Made by a program: the position numbers and the translations under genes
Source: Kryptolebias marmoratus
Lineage: Eukaryota > Chordata > Actinopteri > Cyprinodontiformes > Rivulidae
Direction: 5' to 3'
Assembly (NCBI RefSeq): GCF_001649575.2
Contig: NC_051434.1
Coordinates: 11,564,761-11,628,760, forward strand
DNA length: 64,000 nucleotides
Part shown: one piece after another, positions 11,901 to 23,228 of the stretch
How the letters are laid out: every line of letters starts with the position of its first letter
Position numbering within the stretch: position 1 is the stretch's first letter
The notes under the pieces: generated by a model
Told to the model about the DNA's origin: nothing
Databases searched by the model: none
Seen by the model: the letters and a program-made list of their open reading frames with translations, nothing else

Positions 11901-13774
11901 TTGGAAAGTTTTCAATGACTTTGACACGCATTATTAAAGAAAAAAACGGGTTTTTGAGGTCCTTAAAAACAGAACGGGTAAATAATATAAAATCACATAT
12001 CACATCCGGGGATATTTCACACAGTATTTAATGTAGGGACCGTTAAAAGTTCAGAGAATCAGAAAAAATGCACAAAAGACCAGGCTAAAACCCAAAACTT
12101 AATTGTGCAAAGAAAAAACACATAACAGCGAGCTGCTGACCTTTGAGATGACCTGATATGAGGTGGAACGTTCTCCATGTTCTGACAAATCAAACATTTA
12201 GTTTCTTGGCCGCCGAGGTATGAAGGTAGGTTTTTGCACTATATGTTGCAATATTTATCCTGGTAATTTATTTATGCAGTATATATTTCTCGGTGAAGAC
12301 CTTGCTTAATTTAGCAATACACACACACACACACACACACTGGGCAGATGTGATCCAACTGCAGTTTAAACTTTCTAATCCACCAAAAAAAAATTTAAAT
12401 AAATAAATAAAATTGCCAAACGAGGCCCCAAAACTACCAAGGATCTAAAGTCAAGAGAACCTAAATTTAAAACTTTCAACAGTTTCAAAGTTTCCGAACA
12501 CTTACAGGTGCTGGTCATAAAATTAGAATATCATGAAAAAGTAGATTGATTTCAGTAATTCCATTTAAAAAGTGAAACTTGTATATTATATTCATACATT
12601 ACATACAAACTGATATATTTCAAATGTTTATTTCGTTTAATTTTGATGATTACAAATGACAACAAATGAAAATCTCAAATTCATCAAGCTGGTCAGCCTT
12701 AGCCGACACAGAAATGGCTCCACATCGGTCAATTTTACAGATATCGAGTTAGAGTTTGGTGTGGTCAACCCCCCGACACATTAAAATCCTTGGCATGCAA
12801 GGCGGCGGGCGACATGCATCCCTTCAAGGAATGCTGCTTTCTTTATGAACCGTCTCGCTGACCTGAAATTCCAAATAGGCCTAAATCTTTTTGTAAAAAC
12901 CAGTAAAAAATTCTCCCTTTTCGGAATGGCAGGAGCTCACGTCTTTTCATCAGGATGTCATCATCCACTTTTTGTTTTATTTAAACATTTGAAGCAGTAT
13001 TGCAATCCTTAAACTGTTTCTGACACTAAAATCCATTTCAGGGGATTAGATTTGATGTTAGATTCGATTTCACGCCTTTAGAAGGTTGGGTTTTTTTTGC
13101 AAAGGTCGCACGAGGCGAGAGGCTAACTTCGTGTGGCGCCGCGGCACCACGGCGGCGGGGGGCGGGGGGATAAACAAGCTACACGCCGAAGATCATCAAA
13201 GCGTTTGCTTTAATCACTCTAGAAAGTAGCAGTTTGTTTGCAGCCTTGGCATCAGTTCAAATTAACGCTAACAGGGGAGTTTCTGACCATTTTGATAAGC
13301 AAACACTAATCTCCCGCTCGCAGCACGAGTTCATTAGCGATGCGAGGTGGAAGCATTCAGCCTCGCCGTCTTAAAGAACGACGCAGGGGCTGTGATTTAG
13401 CACAGGGCTGTTGCCAGCGTGGAGTGCGTGCTGGCACGCCGAGGCTCATCAGTTTTCACTTAGCAGCGAGGTGATAGCGATGCTATAGCTTTGCCGTAGA
13501 AGTGCGCGCCGTCGTAGTCCTGCAGTGGCTCTTCCTGCCTATTAGCGTTTTTGGCGTCCGGCGCCCGGTCGTTACTGACGGCCTGTTTTCTCTCTCCCCC
13601 GCTCCAGCTGTGATCGTGGGAGGCGTGGTGGGCGCCCTGTTCGCCGCCTTCCTGGTGATGCTGCTGGTGTACCGGATGAAGAAGAAGGACGAGGGCAGCT
13701 ACACACTGGAGGAACCCAAACAGGCCACCGTCACCTACCAGAAACCCGACAAGCAGGAGGAGTTTTACGCATAA
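5862..13774 (+). CDS. sdc3: syndecan-3, heparan-sulfate proteoglycan (exons 2-5; exon 1 not seen)
   Basis: Syndecan-3 is a single-pass cell-surface proteoglycan whose glycosaminoglycan chains bind growth factors and matrix. Coding exons are 5862-5955, 8251-9041, 10886-11075 and 13608-13774. Intron phases are 1, 0 and 1, giving about 413 codons to a TAA at 13772. Seen in order: an acidic glycosaminoglycan-attachment motif [12 protein letters not shown]; a Thr/Pro/Ser-rich mucin-like ectodomain interrupted by a long Glu/Arg repeat; a juxtamembrane PSGDFE site; [18 protein letters not shown]; a transmembrane helix with a GGVVG dimerisation motif; [10 protein letters not shown] (C1); and the C-terminal EFYA PDZ ligand (C2). 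The tail and juxtamembrane region match vertebrate SDC3 rather than SDC1, 2 or 4. Exon 2 starts in phase 0, so the missing exon 1 must end in phase 0. A candidate extra 54-nt exon lies between exons 4 and 5. Confidence 0.94.
8251..9041 (+). CDS. sdc3: sdc3 exon 3 (mucin-like ectodomain)
   Basis: The exon lies between acceptor TTTCCTCCAG and donor GTGGGA, phase 1 in and phase 0 out, and encodes 264 residues. It opens [15 protein letters not shown], passes through a Pro/Ser/Ala-rich stretch, then a Glu/Arg repeat (8451-8666), then an acidic segment with [20 protein letters not shown], and ends in a Thr-rich run of TTT and PTP units. Such Thr/Pro-rich sequence is typical of the syndecan-3 ectodomain and likely to be O-glycosylated. 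Confidence 0.9.
8451..8666 (+). repeat. sdc3: Glu/Arg (ER)n-coding repeat inside sdc3 exon 3
   Basis: Seventy-two in-frame codons, almost all GAG/GAA alternating with CGG/AGG/CGA/CGC, with occasional Leu, Lys and Gln. The DNA is a degenerate purine-rich repeat of GAGCGG and GAGAGG units. It begins right after GAFF and ends before LRAAQTN. Alternating Glu/Arg runs of this kind commonly form isolated charged alpha helices. I know of no counterpart in mammalian SDC3. Confidence 0.9.
10886..11075 (+). CDS. sdc3: sdc3 exon 4 (juxtamembrane ectodomain)
   Basis: The acceptor is CTCCTCCAG and the donor GTGAGG, phase 0 in and phase 1 out. It encodes [17 protein letters not shown]... and ends [19 protein letters not shown]. 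The PSGDFE site matches the membrane-proximal glycosaminoglycan site of SDC3, and the segment before the membrane matches the shedding-prone stalk of the family. Confidence 0.93.
11404..11457 (+). CDS. sdc3: candidate 54-nt sdc3 cassette exon encoding a second TM-like segment
   Basis: A 54-nt block is framed by a strong acceptor (pyrimidine-rich CTGTCTTTCCTTCAG) and a good donor (GTAAAG). It is phase 1 at both ends, so inclusion keeps the frame between exons 4 and 5. It would encode [18 protein letters not shown]. Aligned from the first residue with the canonical membrane segment [18 protein letters not shown], 9 of 18 residues are identical and most others are conservative. Third codon positions have changed widely, as expected for an old duplicate kept for its protein sequence. 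Use in any transcript is not shown by sequence alone, and a chance hydrophobic match or decaying duplicate remains possible. Confidence 0.5.
12504..12683 (+). mobile_element. teleost interspersed DNA-element fragment
   Basis: The block opens with ACAGGTGCTGGTCATAAAAT and continues through an AT-rich stretch containing AGTGAAACTTGTATATTATA. I recognise this as a high-copy interspersed element of teleost genomes. I cannot name the superfamily with confidence. It lies in the sdc3 intron before the last coding exon. Confidence 0.55.
12690..12836 (+). repeat. fragment of the window's main repeat family (copy 1)
   Basis: The segment contains TTAGCCGACACAGAAATGGC, an ACAGATATCGAGTTAGAGTT stretch, TTTGGTGTGGT, and the terminal GGCGGCGGGCGACATGC. 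The same order of blocks appears in the copies at 28.7-29.25 kb, 33.7-34.1 kb and 63.8-64.0 kb, and inverted at 19 kb. No protein is encoded. Confidence 0.75.
13608..13774 (+). CDS. sdc3: sdc3 last coding exon (TM and cytoplasmic tail)
   Basis: The acceptor is CCCCCGCTCCAG, entered in phase 1, and the stop is TAA at 13772-13774. It encodes the membrane helix with the GGVVG motif, the C1 region [10 protein letters not shown], the variable region with [20 protein letters not shown], and the C2 end EFYA, which binds PDZ proteins such as syntenin and CASK in this family. Confidence 0.96.
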
Positions 13775-15388
13775 CACTCGGGTGCCGAAGAGAGAGAGAG
13801 AGACACGAAGCACACCGGGGGGAGAAACGAGAGCGAGACGAGAGAGAAAGATACTCTAAGCCCTCCCCCTCCTCCTCTTCCTCCTCATCCTCCTACTCCC
13901 ACCCCACCTCCCCCTTATCTCCTCATCCCTCGCCTTTCTCTCTGGGGACTTTCTTTTCAATGAAAACGGGAGGGGAATAAAAAAAAGAGGACAAAAAAAT
14001 AAAATCCAGATATATTCAGAAAAAAAATGACACGTACACGCAGACGTTTTTAAAGTAACTGTTGTTATTAATATTCCGCAGATTCTCTTGTTCTGTATGT
14101 AATGGTATGATTATTTTGTAAGAAAAGCAAAAACGTTCTCCTAATCTGTGTTTTCCAACACACACTCAGACACACACACACACACAAAAGGCCTAAAAGA
14201 GAGAGAGAGAAGAGGAGGAGGAGGGGCGAAGAGGAAGCAGAGAACTCACAGGGAGCCCGTCTGGTTGGCAGTGCAGAGACCAGGGTCAAAGGTGAGAGGA
14301 AAGGTCTCTTTTGTGCCTTCCGTCCCTTTGGTGCTCAAAGACACACGCATTTCTACAACCACGTTAACACTCTCACACACACACACACACACACACTGGT
14401 ATCTGCTGGAAGCTGGCTCTGACCTCTCGCTCTGCTCAGCCAACCAGAAAATGGCGCTCAGTCCTCGCCATGTTTCTCGGAGTCGTTTAAGCCGCCGTGG
14501 ACGAACTGTCTGGTCTTGTTGACGAGCAGCGACCTGGTGGCCCCTCTGCTCCTCTGGGCTGTACAAAGACTAGTTACGGATTGTAATAATAATCAGTAAT
14601 ATATCAATGTTCTCTGGGGGCTGGTCGGTGAGTAATAATAATAATAATAATGAAACAATAACAATAATGATGATATTAATAATAATAAAACAGGAGGATG
14701 TGTATTTAGCATTTAAAAAAAAAAGAAGTTTATATGTAAATATCAGCGTATCCTTTCTGGCGTCACTAACCATCTGCATGATCATGAAGCGTTTTTTCCT
14801 CATCGCATCACTTCGCAGACGAGCTGTGCTCCTGTCACGTGCACGCACACACTCTCGTTACACACACACACAGCTGCTGCGATCGCCGCATCCAACCCCG
14901 TCCTCGCCGTCACCACCCCACCCCACCCTCCCCCCCCTGCAGCGGTCGGAGCGAGACCCCGTGCGTTTTCGACTCGCTCTCAGCCGGTTTGTGTAGAAGG
15001 CAGAGAAAAATAAAAAAAAGCACAACGTCCACGTCCAGGCGGTTCCAGGCGGTTCATCCCTGCCCACACGTGCATGCCTCGGTTTCTTTCTGTCCTTTTT
15101 CCTCTCCGCTCGGAGACGGGAGGAGACGAGGAAGTTGCTCCCATGTTCGCCAACTGAGTCAGAATCACATTTGTTGGTACAACTTTGGTTATGAAACACG
15201 CTGTGGGACCATTTTTTATTTTTGGAGGAGGGGGGAGTGAAGCAACAGATCACAGTGCTTCTGTCTAATAGATTGTAATATCCACACCAGTGTGACTGGG
15301 TTAGTAGCTTCTCTTATACTCAGTACTGTAGAACAAAAAGAAAAAAAGAAAAAAAAAACGCATGGGAGTCCAAACTATATCTGTCCGG

Positions 15389-15427
<39 letters not shown>

Positions 15428-16210
15428 AAAGTAAAGAGGGGTGAGTTGAAGTTGGAATGTACTGCGGTCGAGTGTGTGTTTACCTTCTCCAGCAGTTCTC
15501 ACACTCTTCCACAGATGGTAACGCCACCTCCAAAGCTGTGTGTTAAATCACCTGCCGTCCCTTTTCACCTGCGTGAGAAGACGTGTTTGTGTGTGTGTGT
15601 CCACACCTCATCTAAAACCTGCCACCTCATCTGTGTGTGTGTGTGTGTGTGAGGGCTTCACTTTGGTATTTCACAGCAGACTCTTGTGTACTCTACACCT
15701 GCCTGTCGGAGTGTGTGTGTTTTTTTTTTTTTTCGTTTTTGTCCGTTCACTGCTGAATGTGGGGCAGATCGTCCCTCAAAGTGGCGATCGCACACACGAG
15801 ACCGTGTCTCTTCGCTGTCTGTCTGGCGCGTCTGTCTGTCGGCCGCGGGACAGACGGACGGACGGACGAGGCGCCACCTTCTCCCACAGGCAGGGAGGAT
15901 TTTAGCACGTACTGTCTTTTTCTAAAGTGACCGTCCAAGTTGTTCGTTTGTACCCATCTAAGCCTGCGTAGCCAAATAGGATGAGTGTGTGTGAGAGAGA
16001 GCATGTGTGTGTGTGTGCCTGTGTGAAGCCCAGTGGAGGCTACACTTTTCTCTGTTTGCTGTTCCCATTCCTGTTTTTATACATTTGCATTTTTTTAAGG
16101 CTGAGTTTCTGTCATTGGCTGAGTGAGCGCGAGGAGGCGGATCCTCCACGCCACCGCCCCGTCACTAATCTGCCACTCTGTTACGAATAAAAAGTCCTGA
16201 TTGGGTAAAC
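13775..16210 (+). other. sdc3: sdc3 3' UTR (inferred extent)
   Basis: From the stop codon to just after the AATAAA at 16186. Long 3' UTRs are usual for SDC3. It holds CA tracts at about 14169-14186, 14374-14396 and 14861-14872, and TG tracts at about 15391-15424, 15586-15600, 15632-15651 and 16003-16016, which could pair in the RNA. An earlier AATAAA at 13976 could give a short isoform. Confidence 0.65.
16186..16191 (+). terminator. sdc3: poly(A) signal of sdc3 (distal)
   Basis: AATAAA followed by a T/G-rich downstream region. It is the last canonical signal before the gene-free spacer. A proximal AATAAA is at 13976-13981. Confidence 0.6.
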
Positions 16211-16890
16211 GTGTCCTCTCTCGTCTCTTTAATGGCAGCTCTCGCACGGCGGAGACCCCCGGCGTTAACGTGCCAGCTCAGAGGTGGAGTTCTGTGGCAA
16301 GGTTACAAATAGCTAGTGTCTTACCTGTTCCAGATAACGCTTTGAATGAAGTAGTTTCATCATTCTGACTGCACAGACAGTCTGAGCAGGACTTAGGTTA
16401 AAGGCGGTTCCTGCTGTCTTAAGCAAAGTTCATAATGTGCAATTTTCTGTTATCCGAGTGGCAAAATCTTTTGGCTTAAAAACAAAAAAAAAGGGAAGAA
16501 AATCTTTGATCGTGAGCTTGAATCTGTGGACGTTCAGTGAGTGAGCACATCCACTCCTTCTACACCCTACCTCTTTATTTAGTGTCCAAATGTAATAATC
16601 AGGGCATCGAAACCTTATTTTTCTTTTCACTGTTCGACCGTTATCTCCGTCTGATCTGTGCGGCGTGCTCGATTCTCCCGAGGTAAAAAGTTGTACAGTC
16701 CATTGTCTGTTAAATCTTGCAGCGCGAGACGGATTTTAGATTCTCGAGCTCTCAAGTGTGGCCCGAACGGGTCGTTCACGAGAGCCGAAAACCACACGGG
16801 GCGACAACTCAAGCCTCAAAGTGTACACAACGGTTCATACAAACGCTGTATTTTTTAAAACCCTTACATGTCCACCAGTTACACGTTACG

Positions 16891-17115
16891 TGTTTATTCT
16901 ATCAGAACTATTGTAGTGTTCCTGCTGGAGGTGCTACAGCTAGTTGCTGCTGTCGCTAGGCCGTAGAGTTCTGCGTCAACACTCGTGGCGGCGTTCACAC
17001 GAACTGCCATGAAAGGGATTCCGATCAGACTCAAAAAGCTATCTATAACAGATAAGATATTATTTGTTCACAACATTTCCACGGGACTACGCTTCAAAAG
17101 ATCTGAACTCTCCCT
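16891..17115 (+). repeat. partial copy of the repeat seen at 53.1-53.4 kb
   Basis: Blocks shared with 53.1-53.4 kb, in the same order, include CCTGCTGGAGGTGCTACAG, TTGCTGCTG, AAAAAGCTATCTATAACA and TTGTTCACAACATTTCC. The similarity is clear but diverged. No coding capacity is seen. Confidence 0.6.
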
Positions 17116-18949
17116 TTAAGATGGACACAGCTTCATAGAAAGTGTTCAGTCGTATCAGTTTTTTTGCTCTTTTTGACTCATTCTTAGAGCCAAACAGACA
17201 AAAAAGCATAGTTTCTGCTCTTTTGTGACTTCTTTGCAAAAACGTTTTAATCTTATATTAATGTCAAAATGATCCCTTATTTCTATTTTACCTCTAATGA
17301 GCCAGACTTTTTTTTTAAAACCACTCCAGCATCAGTTTTTCAGGTTTTGTGAGCTTCTTTTTTTAACTTAAGTAGTTTTCTTTTTCTTATTTCATTCCCG
17401 GTCCAGTATGTGACAGTTTTTAACGTGATATTATGGAGAAATCGGCAAAGCAACAATTTGAAACGGGATCTTTTGGCACATTGTTACCGGCGGTCTGTCC
17501 CAAAGACAATTTGTTCCCATTTCTTGAGTTTCTGACGGACGTCAAAAAGGGAGCTGCTGGCTGAAGACTTGGCAGTGTCGTGTGCATACTTCAAACATTT
17601 CAAGAAACAGAGAACAAAAAAAAAAAAAGAAAGTCTCAGGCCTACAAAAGATGATTGGTGTCTGAAAGTCACGCCTTTAAGAGACGAACCAGGACCTCAG
17701 AGATCCTCCAGCTCAGGAGTCGTTGCAGCAGAAAGAAAAAAAAAATCAATGAATGAAAATGGAGGGGAAACAAGGCCAAGGTGTGTCGAATTACACCAGG
17801 AGGTTCTGTCATTGCAGCGTTTCAGAGTTTCAGAGCTGGGATTCTGATAGAACCAATGGATTCATGAAGACAGACGAGTTTAACGAAACGCTGATCCACC
17901 GAGCAACAACATGTGGAAAACATCTGATGTTATTTAACCCAACAATCACTGAAACACTGAAAGAAACAAATACAACCAGTCTTAAAGTAAATGTTTGTAA
18001 AGCAGCTAAAAAAGGAGCCTGATCTTATAAAAAAATAACTTTTAAGTTAATTAGGACTGGTCTCTTTAAAGTTCACTTCAGTCCAAATAAGTCTTGGGTC
18101 AAAAGCTGGGTTCATTCAGGCAGGAGTTTTTTTTTTAATTCAATATATATTTAATCTGAGGTAACTGACAGCTTCGGCTGTAGGTGTGAATGTTACGGTC
18201 TACCTGCCTGCCCGCTGTCCACCCCCTCTTCCATCAACGCCAGCAGCAACCCTCCAGGAGTACGGCTGCACAACGTTAGCAAACGTTTCAAGAAGTCTTA
18301 TCGTCGTTGTCTTTGGAAGTAAAATGTAAGAAAATGAGCAGAATGAAAGGTCACTGTGTAAAAAAAACCGGATCTTATACGTCAGATTTAAATGAAAAAA
18401 AAATGTGGGAAGAAATTAGATAAAAAGCCACGCTGGCGTTAGGAAAACAGTCAAAGTGAAATTGTTGATTTATTCTTTTAATTCTCAGCGCACGCTCCAT
18501 AATCAACCTTAAAAAAAAAAGATTTAGTTTTTTTTTTTTTTGGCCAAACAAAGCAAAGACAATACCAGCTCCACTTAATAATGTACTAATTCCCCAACAA
18601 ATGCACCATTAATCAAAATACCAGAACTAATTACAACGTGATTAACCCTGGGATTCTGGAGCCTCTTAAGGTCAAAGTAATCAGCCACTGTTTATTATTA
18701 CATTGGGGTTATTTTTTTTTCTATAGATTAAAAACTATTTATATGCGTTCTATAATCAGCTGTTCTGATTTTGCTTGATGAGGTTTTCAGTGTCTTTAAA
18801 ACGCGCCTCGCTCCAGCAGGGTGAGGGTGGTGGTGCAGGTGGGCGTGTTTCAGGGTGCCGCAGCGTGGATGAATCTTGGAAGTCAAATATAAAGAAATTA
18901 AAAGCACCTGCAGCTTTTCCAGACTAACATCATCTAATGTTGTGAAACG

Positions 18950-19520
18950 AGTAACATTATAATGACGTCATGAACGACCCAATGCGATGTAACTGGAGGA
19001 TGTGTTGTGAATGACTCTCAGCTACTACCACACCAAATTTTAGCTCCGCATCTGTAAAACTGGCAAAGACACCGTCAATTTCCTGTTGACTAATGTCGAC
19101 TAGCTGTGGCAGCCATCTTGAATTGTGTCGACTCTAAAGGTTTATCAGTTGTAGACGTACATCCAGTGATCATTTCCTGTAAGTTTCATTAAAATCCACC
19201 CAGTGGTTCAGGAGATAATTTGCTAACAGACAGACTGGAGCTGACTCCAAACAGCTAATTGCAAAACTAAGTAGCACTCAGAGTATGTGTTGGGGATCAG
19301 TCTCAGCTACTACCACGACAAATCTTAGTGCAATATCTGTAAAACTGACTGAGTTGTTGCTATTTATGCGCTTTCTAAGATCAGTAGGCTGTGGCGGCCA
19401 TCTTGAATAGTGTTAACTCCAAACATTAGTGAGCTGTAGACGAACATCCAGTGATTATATTCTGAGAGTTTCTATAAAATCCATCCAGTGGTTCTGGAGA
19501 TATTTTGCTAACAGACAGGA
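18950..19520 (-). repeat. main repeat family, inverted tandem dimer (copy 2)
   Basis: Two diverged units lie head to tail. Each carries CTCAGCTACTACCAC, TCTGTAAAACTG, a G(C/T)GGC(A/G)GCCATCTTGAAT block, a GTAGACG(T/A)ACATCCAGTGAT block, a CCAGTGGTTC block, and ends TTTGCTAACAGACAG. All are reverse complements of the blocks in the + strand copies. The dimer suggests tandem amplification before or during insertion. Confidence 0.8.
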
Positions 19521-20939
19521 ACACCTTTGCCTTTTAGTGCACCATGTGTGCAGCGGCTTGTAGTTTTCAGCACCAAAGCAGTAAGTTTTTGGTGTTTCGG
19601 CTGCATCATCTATAGTTGTTGTTTGAACACCTGACTCCTCTGATTCCGTCCAGCACAGCCCGTCCTGCTCGCCGTGTTTATGAGAACACGTCCAGGAACG
19701 TCTCGAAGCAGACCGAATCTGGAGAACGAGCTATCGGCGCCGCAGCCGTGTCTGCTGTCCCCCCTGCTGCCGGGCCGATTAAGGCAGGCAGCCGCTGAAT
19801 TATTCAAATGTCATCTCTCCCTTTGCTGTGAGCGTCACAGAATCCATTTGTATTCATGTTGCTGTTGAGGAGGGGAGCAAAAAAAAAAAATAAAAAAAAT
19901 AAAAAATAAAAGTCTGAGAGAACGAACGAAAGACCTGGAAGCATGAAGACAAAAGTGCAATCCCTCTGCGAGGCCTAATGAGGCTTGTCAGAAGTGAGAT
20001 TTTTGGTAACGAGGCTGAACTTCTCCAAACTCCTGGCCTTCGTTATGACTTCTGTGACGCCGATTTGCTCAACCTTCACGCTCCGAGGCGCCTCAGACAT
20101 CGGATGAAACGATCCCGGCGACATAAATCCAAAAACAAACAGACCCAATTCTCACCAGCATTAGCCGACGTTCCTCACGGGGCCTGTTCCCCTCGGAGGT
20201 ACGGAACATGACCCCCCAGCCGGTGAACATCTGAGTCCTGCTGAACTCTGCAGCCTCTTGAAGGAGAAACAGATGACTCCAGAGTTATTAAACTTTTCAG
20301 TTTTTAGTTTGGGATGACAGATGACACCAAGGTCACCTGAGGAGCAGGAGCTCCCAAAACCCGGAGACGCCGGCAGGCTGTCCTGATTTGGCTGGTGGGA
20401 GGAAAATGTGCAAATATGGCTCCACAGAAGTGAGTTTTCTCTGTTAGGGAGGAGGGGGAGGATCAGCAAGGCCAAAAAAAAAAAAGCTGAACAGCAGAAC
20501 TTAGTTGGGCTGATGTGCCAGGGCTCCAACCAGTGCCCCACCTGGTGGGTGAGAGGGGAACAGCTGCAGGGAGGACAGGAACCAGGAATCAGAACCTGCA
20601 GCTTTTTTTAAAGCTCCATTTATTATTAATAGATGTAGAGTTGTTGATCCTGAGTTTGCAGACGGTAAACTTTCGTCTGTATGAATGCTGAGTCAGCTTT
20701 CACACTATTTTCCTGCTTTTTTTGCAATCTAATTACTTCTTAACACTTTGGGCTTTTTTTAACCAGTCAGATATGATAGCCAAATGTTCAGCTCATTCAG
20801 GAGATGGCTGATGGAACTTTTGATTTAACTTTATTTAAAAATATTTTCCCTACAGAAAGACATCGAGATGTTTTCAGTTCCTTCTAAAATGTTTTTTTCT
20901 TTGAAATCTGCCTCAGCGAACAACCTTTTTTTTAATCTT

Positions 20940-21475
20940 ATTTTGATACTTTTAGCTTTTAGCTGGCGTTTTTAAACTACTAGCAGGTGTTTTGCATTTT
21001 TTAATTTCCATCTAGCCTCTTGATATGTTTAGCTTTTAGTTATCCTTTTGCAACTTCAGTTTTTAGCCCTTTTTTTAGCCCTTTGCTACATTTAGCTGAC
21101 TACTTTATTATACAGCTTTATTAGCAGTTTGCTGCTTTCACCTTGTGTTTTGTGCTTTTTAGCTTTTAGCTACTATTCTGCTGCTTCTAGTTTGTAGCTA
21201 ACCTTTTGCTACTTGTAGCTTTTTGCTAGCCTTTTGATACGATTAGCAAACATTTCCCTACTTTTAATTTCTTTTTAACCTTTTGATACTTTTAGCTTTT
21301 AGTTAGACCTTTTCTACTTTTAGCTGGCTTTTTGCTACTTTTAGCTAGTGTTTTTTGTTTTTTAGCTTATAACTAACCTTTTGCTGCTATTAATTTCTAT
21401 CTAGTCTCTTGATACTATTAGCCTTTAGCTAGCCTTCACTTCTTTTAGCTGGCTTTTTGCTTCTTTTAGCTTTAA
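20940..21475 (+). repeat. degenerate TTTTAGC-type minisatellite
   Basis: About 540 bases are built from variants of CTTTTAGCTTTTAGCTAGCC and TTTTGCTACTTTTAGCT. A higher-order pattern recurs, with TAATTTCTATCTAGTCTCTT-like blocks near 21.00, 21.27 and 21.40 kb. Short pieces of the same motif occur at 28.56-28.61 kb in a nobox intron. Confidence 0.8.
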
Positions 21476-22025
21476 ACGCCTCTGCTTCAGTTTCTTCACC
21501 AAAGTCCTTCAGCTCTCAACATTCACTCTGAAGTTTTAGTTTCTGTAGTCTGACCTCTGGCATTGATCAAACGCCATAAATGACTCACTTCCTGTTCCAT
21601 TAAATCTCCTTTCTAGCAGATATTTAGCTGCACGTGACTCGAACATGTTTGGTCTGACTTGTTGTGGCTCCTCCATCGCTCACTCAGATGAATAAAAATA
21701 AACAGATACGTTTGCATTTTATGGAGTTTTGCATGTTATCTCATTGAACAGAATCTGTCTGAACAGATTGTAAAATATCTGCACATATTTTACAGACATG
21801 TAAAGGTTTTCAAAACACTTTTAGTCTTTGTGTGCAAGAAGACAGTAATGAAAACTCATTTTATAAAGAGATGAAACTGTCCCGCCTCGGTGGAATAAGA
21901 AGATGAAAGGATCAATAATGTTTATCCTTAACATAAAACACTGCTTCCAGTAGATGGGGACCCGAATCGCCACAAAAACAGACTCCCAGGATAAATCCAA
22001 GGGATTACAGGAGTATTTATTGGAG

Positions 22026-22030
<5 letters not shown>

Positions 22031-22058
<28 letters not shown>
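22031..22058. repeat. (CA)n microsatellite
   Basis: An uninterrupted CA tract of about 14 units. An ATT trinucleotide tract follows at about 22316-22335. Confidence 0.95.
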
Positions 22059-22983
22059 ATAATACACATGCAACATTATGAGCCAATGACCTGTTTGTAC
22101 ATTTCTGGTTTGAAGAGTCACAATCAGTCAGTTTGCTTCAGTTTTTCATGCTTTAATGTGGAAAAAGGCGCAATAATTCTCCCTCAAAACCAAAAAATGT
22201 TTCCAATAAAAGCCGTCTGATGGAATACAGGAGCGTTCAACCAGAAAGACAGATTTTTACTCATTTAATTAATAACAGTAATAACAGCAGCTGTAATCGT
22301 CTGTTGGGCTGCCTATTATTATTATTATTATTATATATTGAATATATGTGAGCTGACTCGTTCTTCAGCTTCTCAAAGAACAAGAAGGTTTGATGGATGT
22401 GGTTTGTTTAGCTTCTGCTTAAAATTACAACCCAACGTCTGACTGACTGACTGGAGTTCATGTTCTGAAGAGGACCACCTGAAATACAAACCTTCAGTAG
22501 AACAACCACGTCACTGTCCAGACTGTGAGAGATCGTTGTAACGTTTGGGGGTTCATTTTATGAAATTTGGGGCTCCAGATCCAGACAGAATCACTCTGGA
22601 CCAAAAACAAAAAACACATTTTCAAACCGGTCCTCTTGTAAACAAAACTTCCTTCTTCTTCTGCTTCCATTTTCACTGATAAACACTGCAACAGTAAAAT
22701 CCTCAGTGCCCTACAGCGGTCTGCCACAGCTGGCCCCGCCTCCTTCTACGTCACCAACCAAAGAGGTAGCTCCGCCCACACATTCACCCCATTTTGGGAT
22801 GTTGACACAAAAACTCTAAAAACGAGTCATTTACGTTTTATGATAAAATTTAACTAAAAGATCAAACATGAAAAATCATTATTTTTATATTTCATATTTC
22901 ACCTTTGAAGGAGTGAACCCCCCGGCTCCCCCTTTGGTGGCACCCTTGTTTTGAACACCTACTTCCTGCTTCCGTGGAACGGA

Positions 22984-23194
22984 CCAATCAAATTCCACGA
23001 ATCTAGCCCGCCCATTGGTTTTGGACACGCCCACTCCGGGGCATGCCCCGCCCCTCCGTGCTCCTTTTGGTCCCCCTGCAGAGCCTGAAGGACCCAATCA
23101 ATCAATCAGCCTCATTAACCTGCGGCGCCGGAGCTCCTCGCCTCGCGGGGCTTAATTGGTTATTAACTCCACTTTATTGGTTCGAGGCGTCGCC
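22984..23194 (+). promoter_or_regulatory. nobox: probable nobox promoter with CCAAT-box cluster
   Basis: The 210 bases before the nobox ATG hold five CCAAT boxes: CCAAT at 22984 and 23094, and inverted ATTGG at 23014, 23155 and 23176. There is a GC box (CCCCGCCCC) at 23046 and a CpG-rich block at 23121-23150. No TATA box is clear. TAATTG at 23153 matches the NOBOX binding element core, so autoregulation is possible but unproven. The last ATTGG is only 15 bases before the ATG, so the 5' UTR must be short or include it. Confidence 0.5.
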
Positions 23195-23228
23195 ATGAAC
23201 GAAGACTGTAATTTAGCTGAAGATTTCG
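23195..23228 (+). CDS. nobox: nobox exon 1 (34 nt, start codon)
   Basis: ATG in the context GTCGCCATGA opens [11 protein letters not shown] and leaves one base at a strong GTAAGG donor. That phase 1 fits the AC start of exon 2, rebuilding Asp. The exon is too short for ORF calling. It was chosen because exon 2 is open upstream only to a stop at 24182 and has an acceptor at 24194. Confidence 0.75.

Larger units (their letters stand above)
16215..22979. other. intergenic spacer between sdc3 and nobox
   Basis: No exon with a recognisable protein product was found on either strand. It contains a repeat shared with 53 kb (16.9-17.1 kb), an inverted dimer of the main repeat family (18.95-19.52 kb), a TTTTAGC-type minisatellite (20.94-21.48 kb) and CA/ATT microsatellites near 22.04 and 22.32 kb. 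The remainder is AT-rich unique-looking sequence. Confidence 0.6.
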
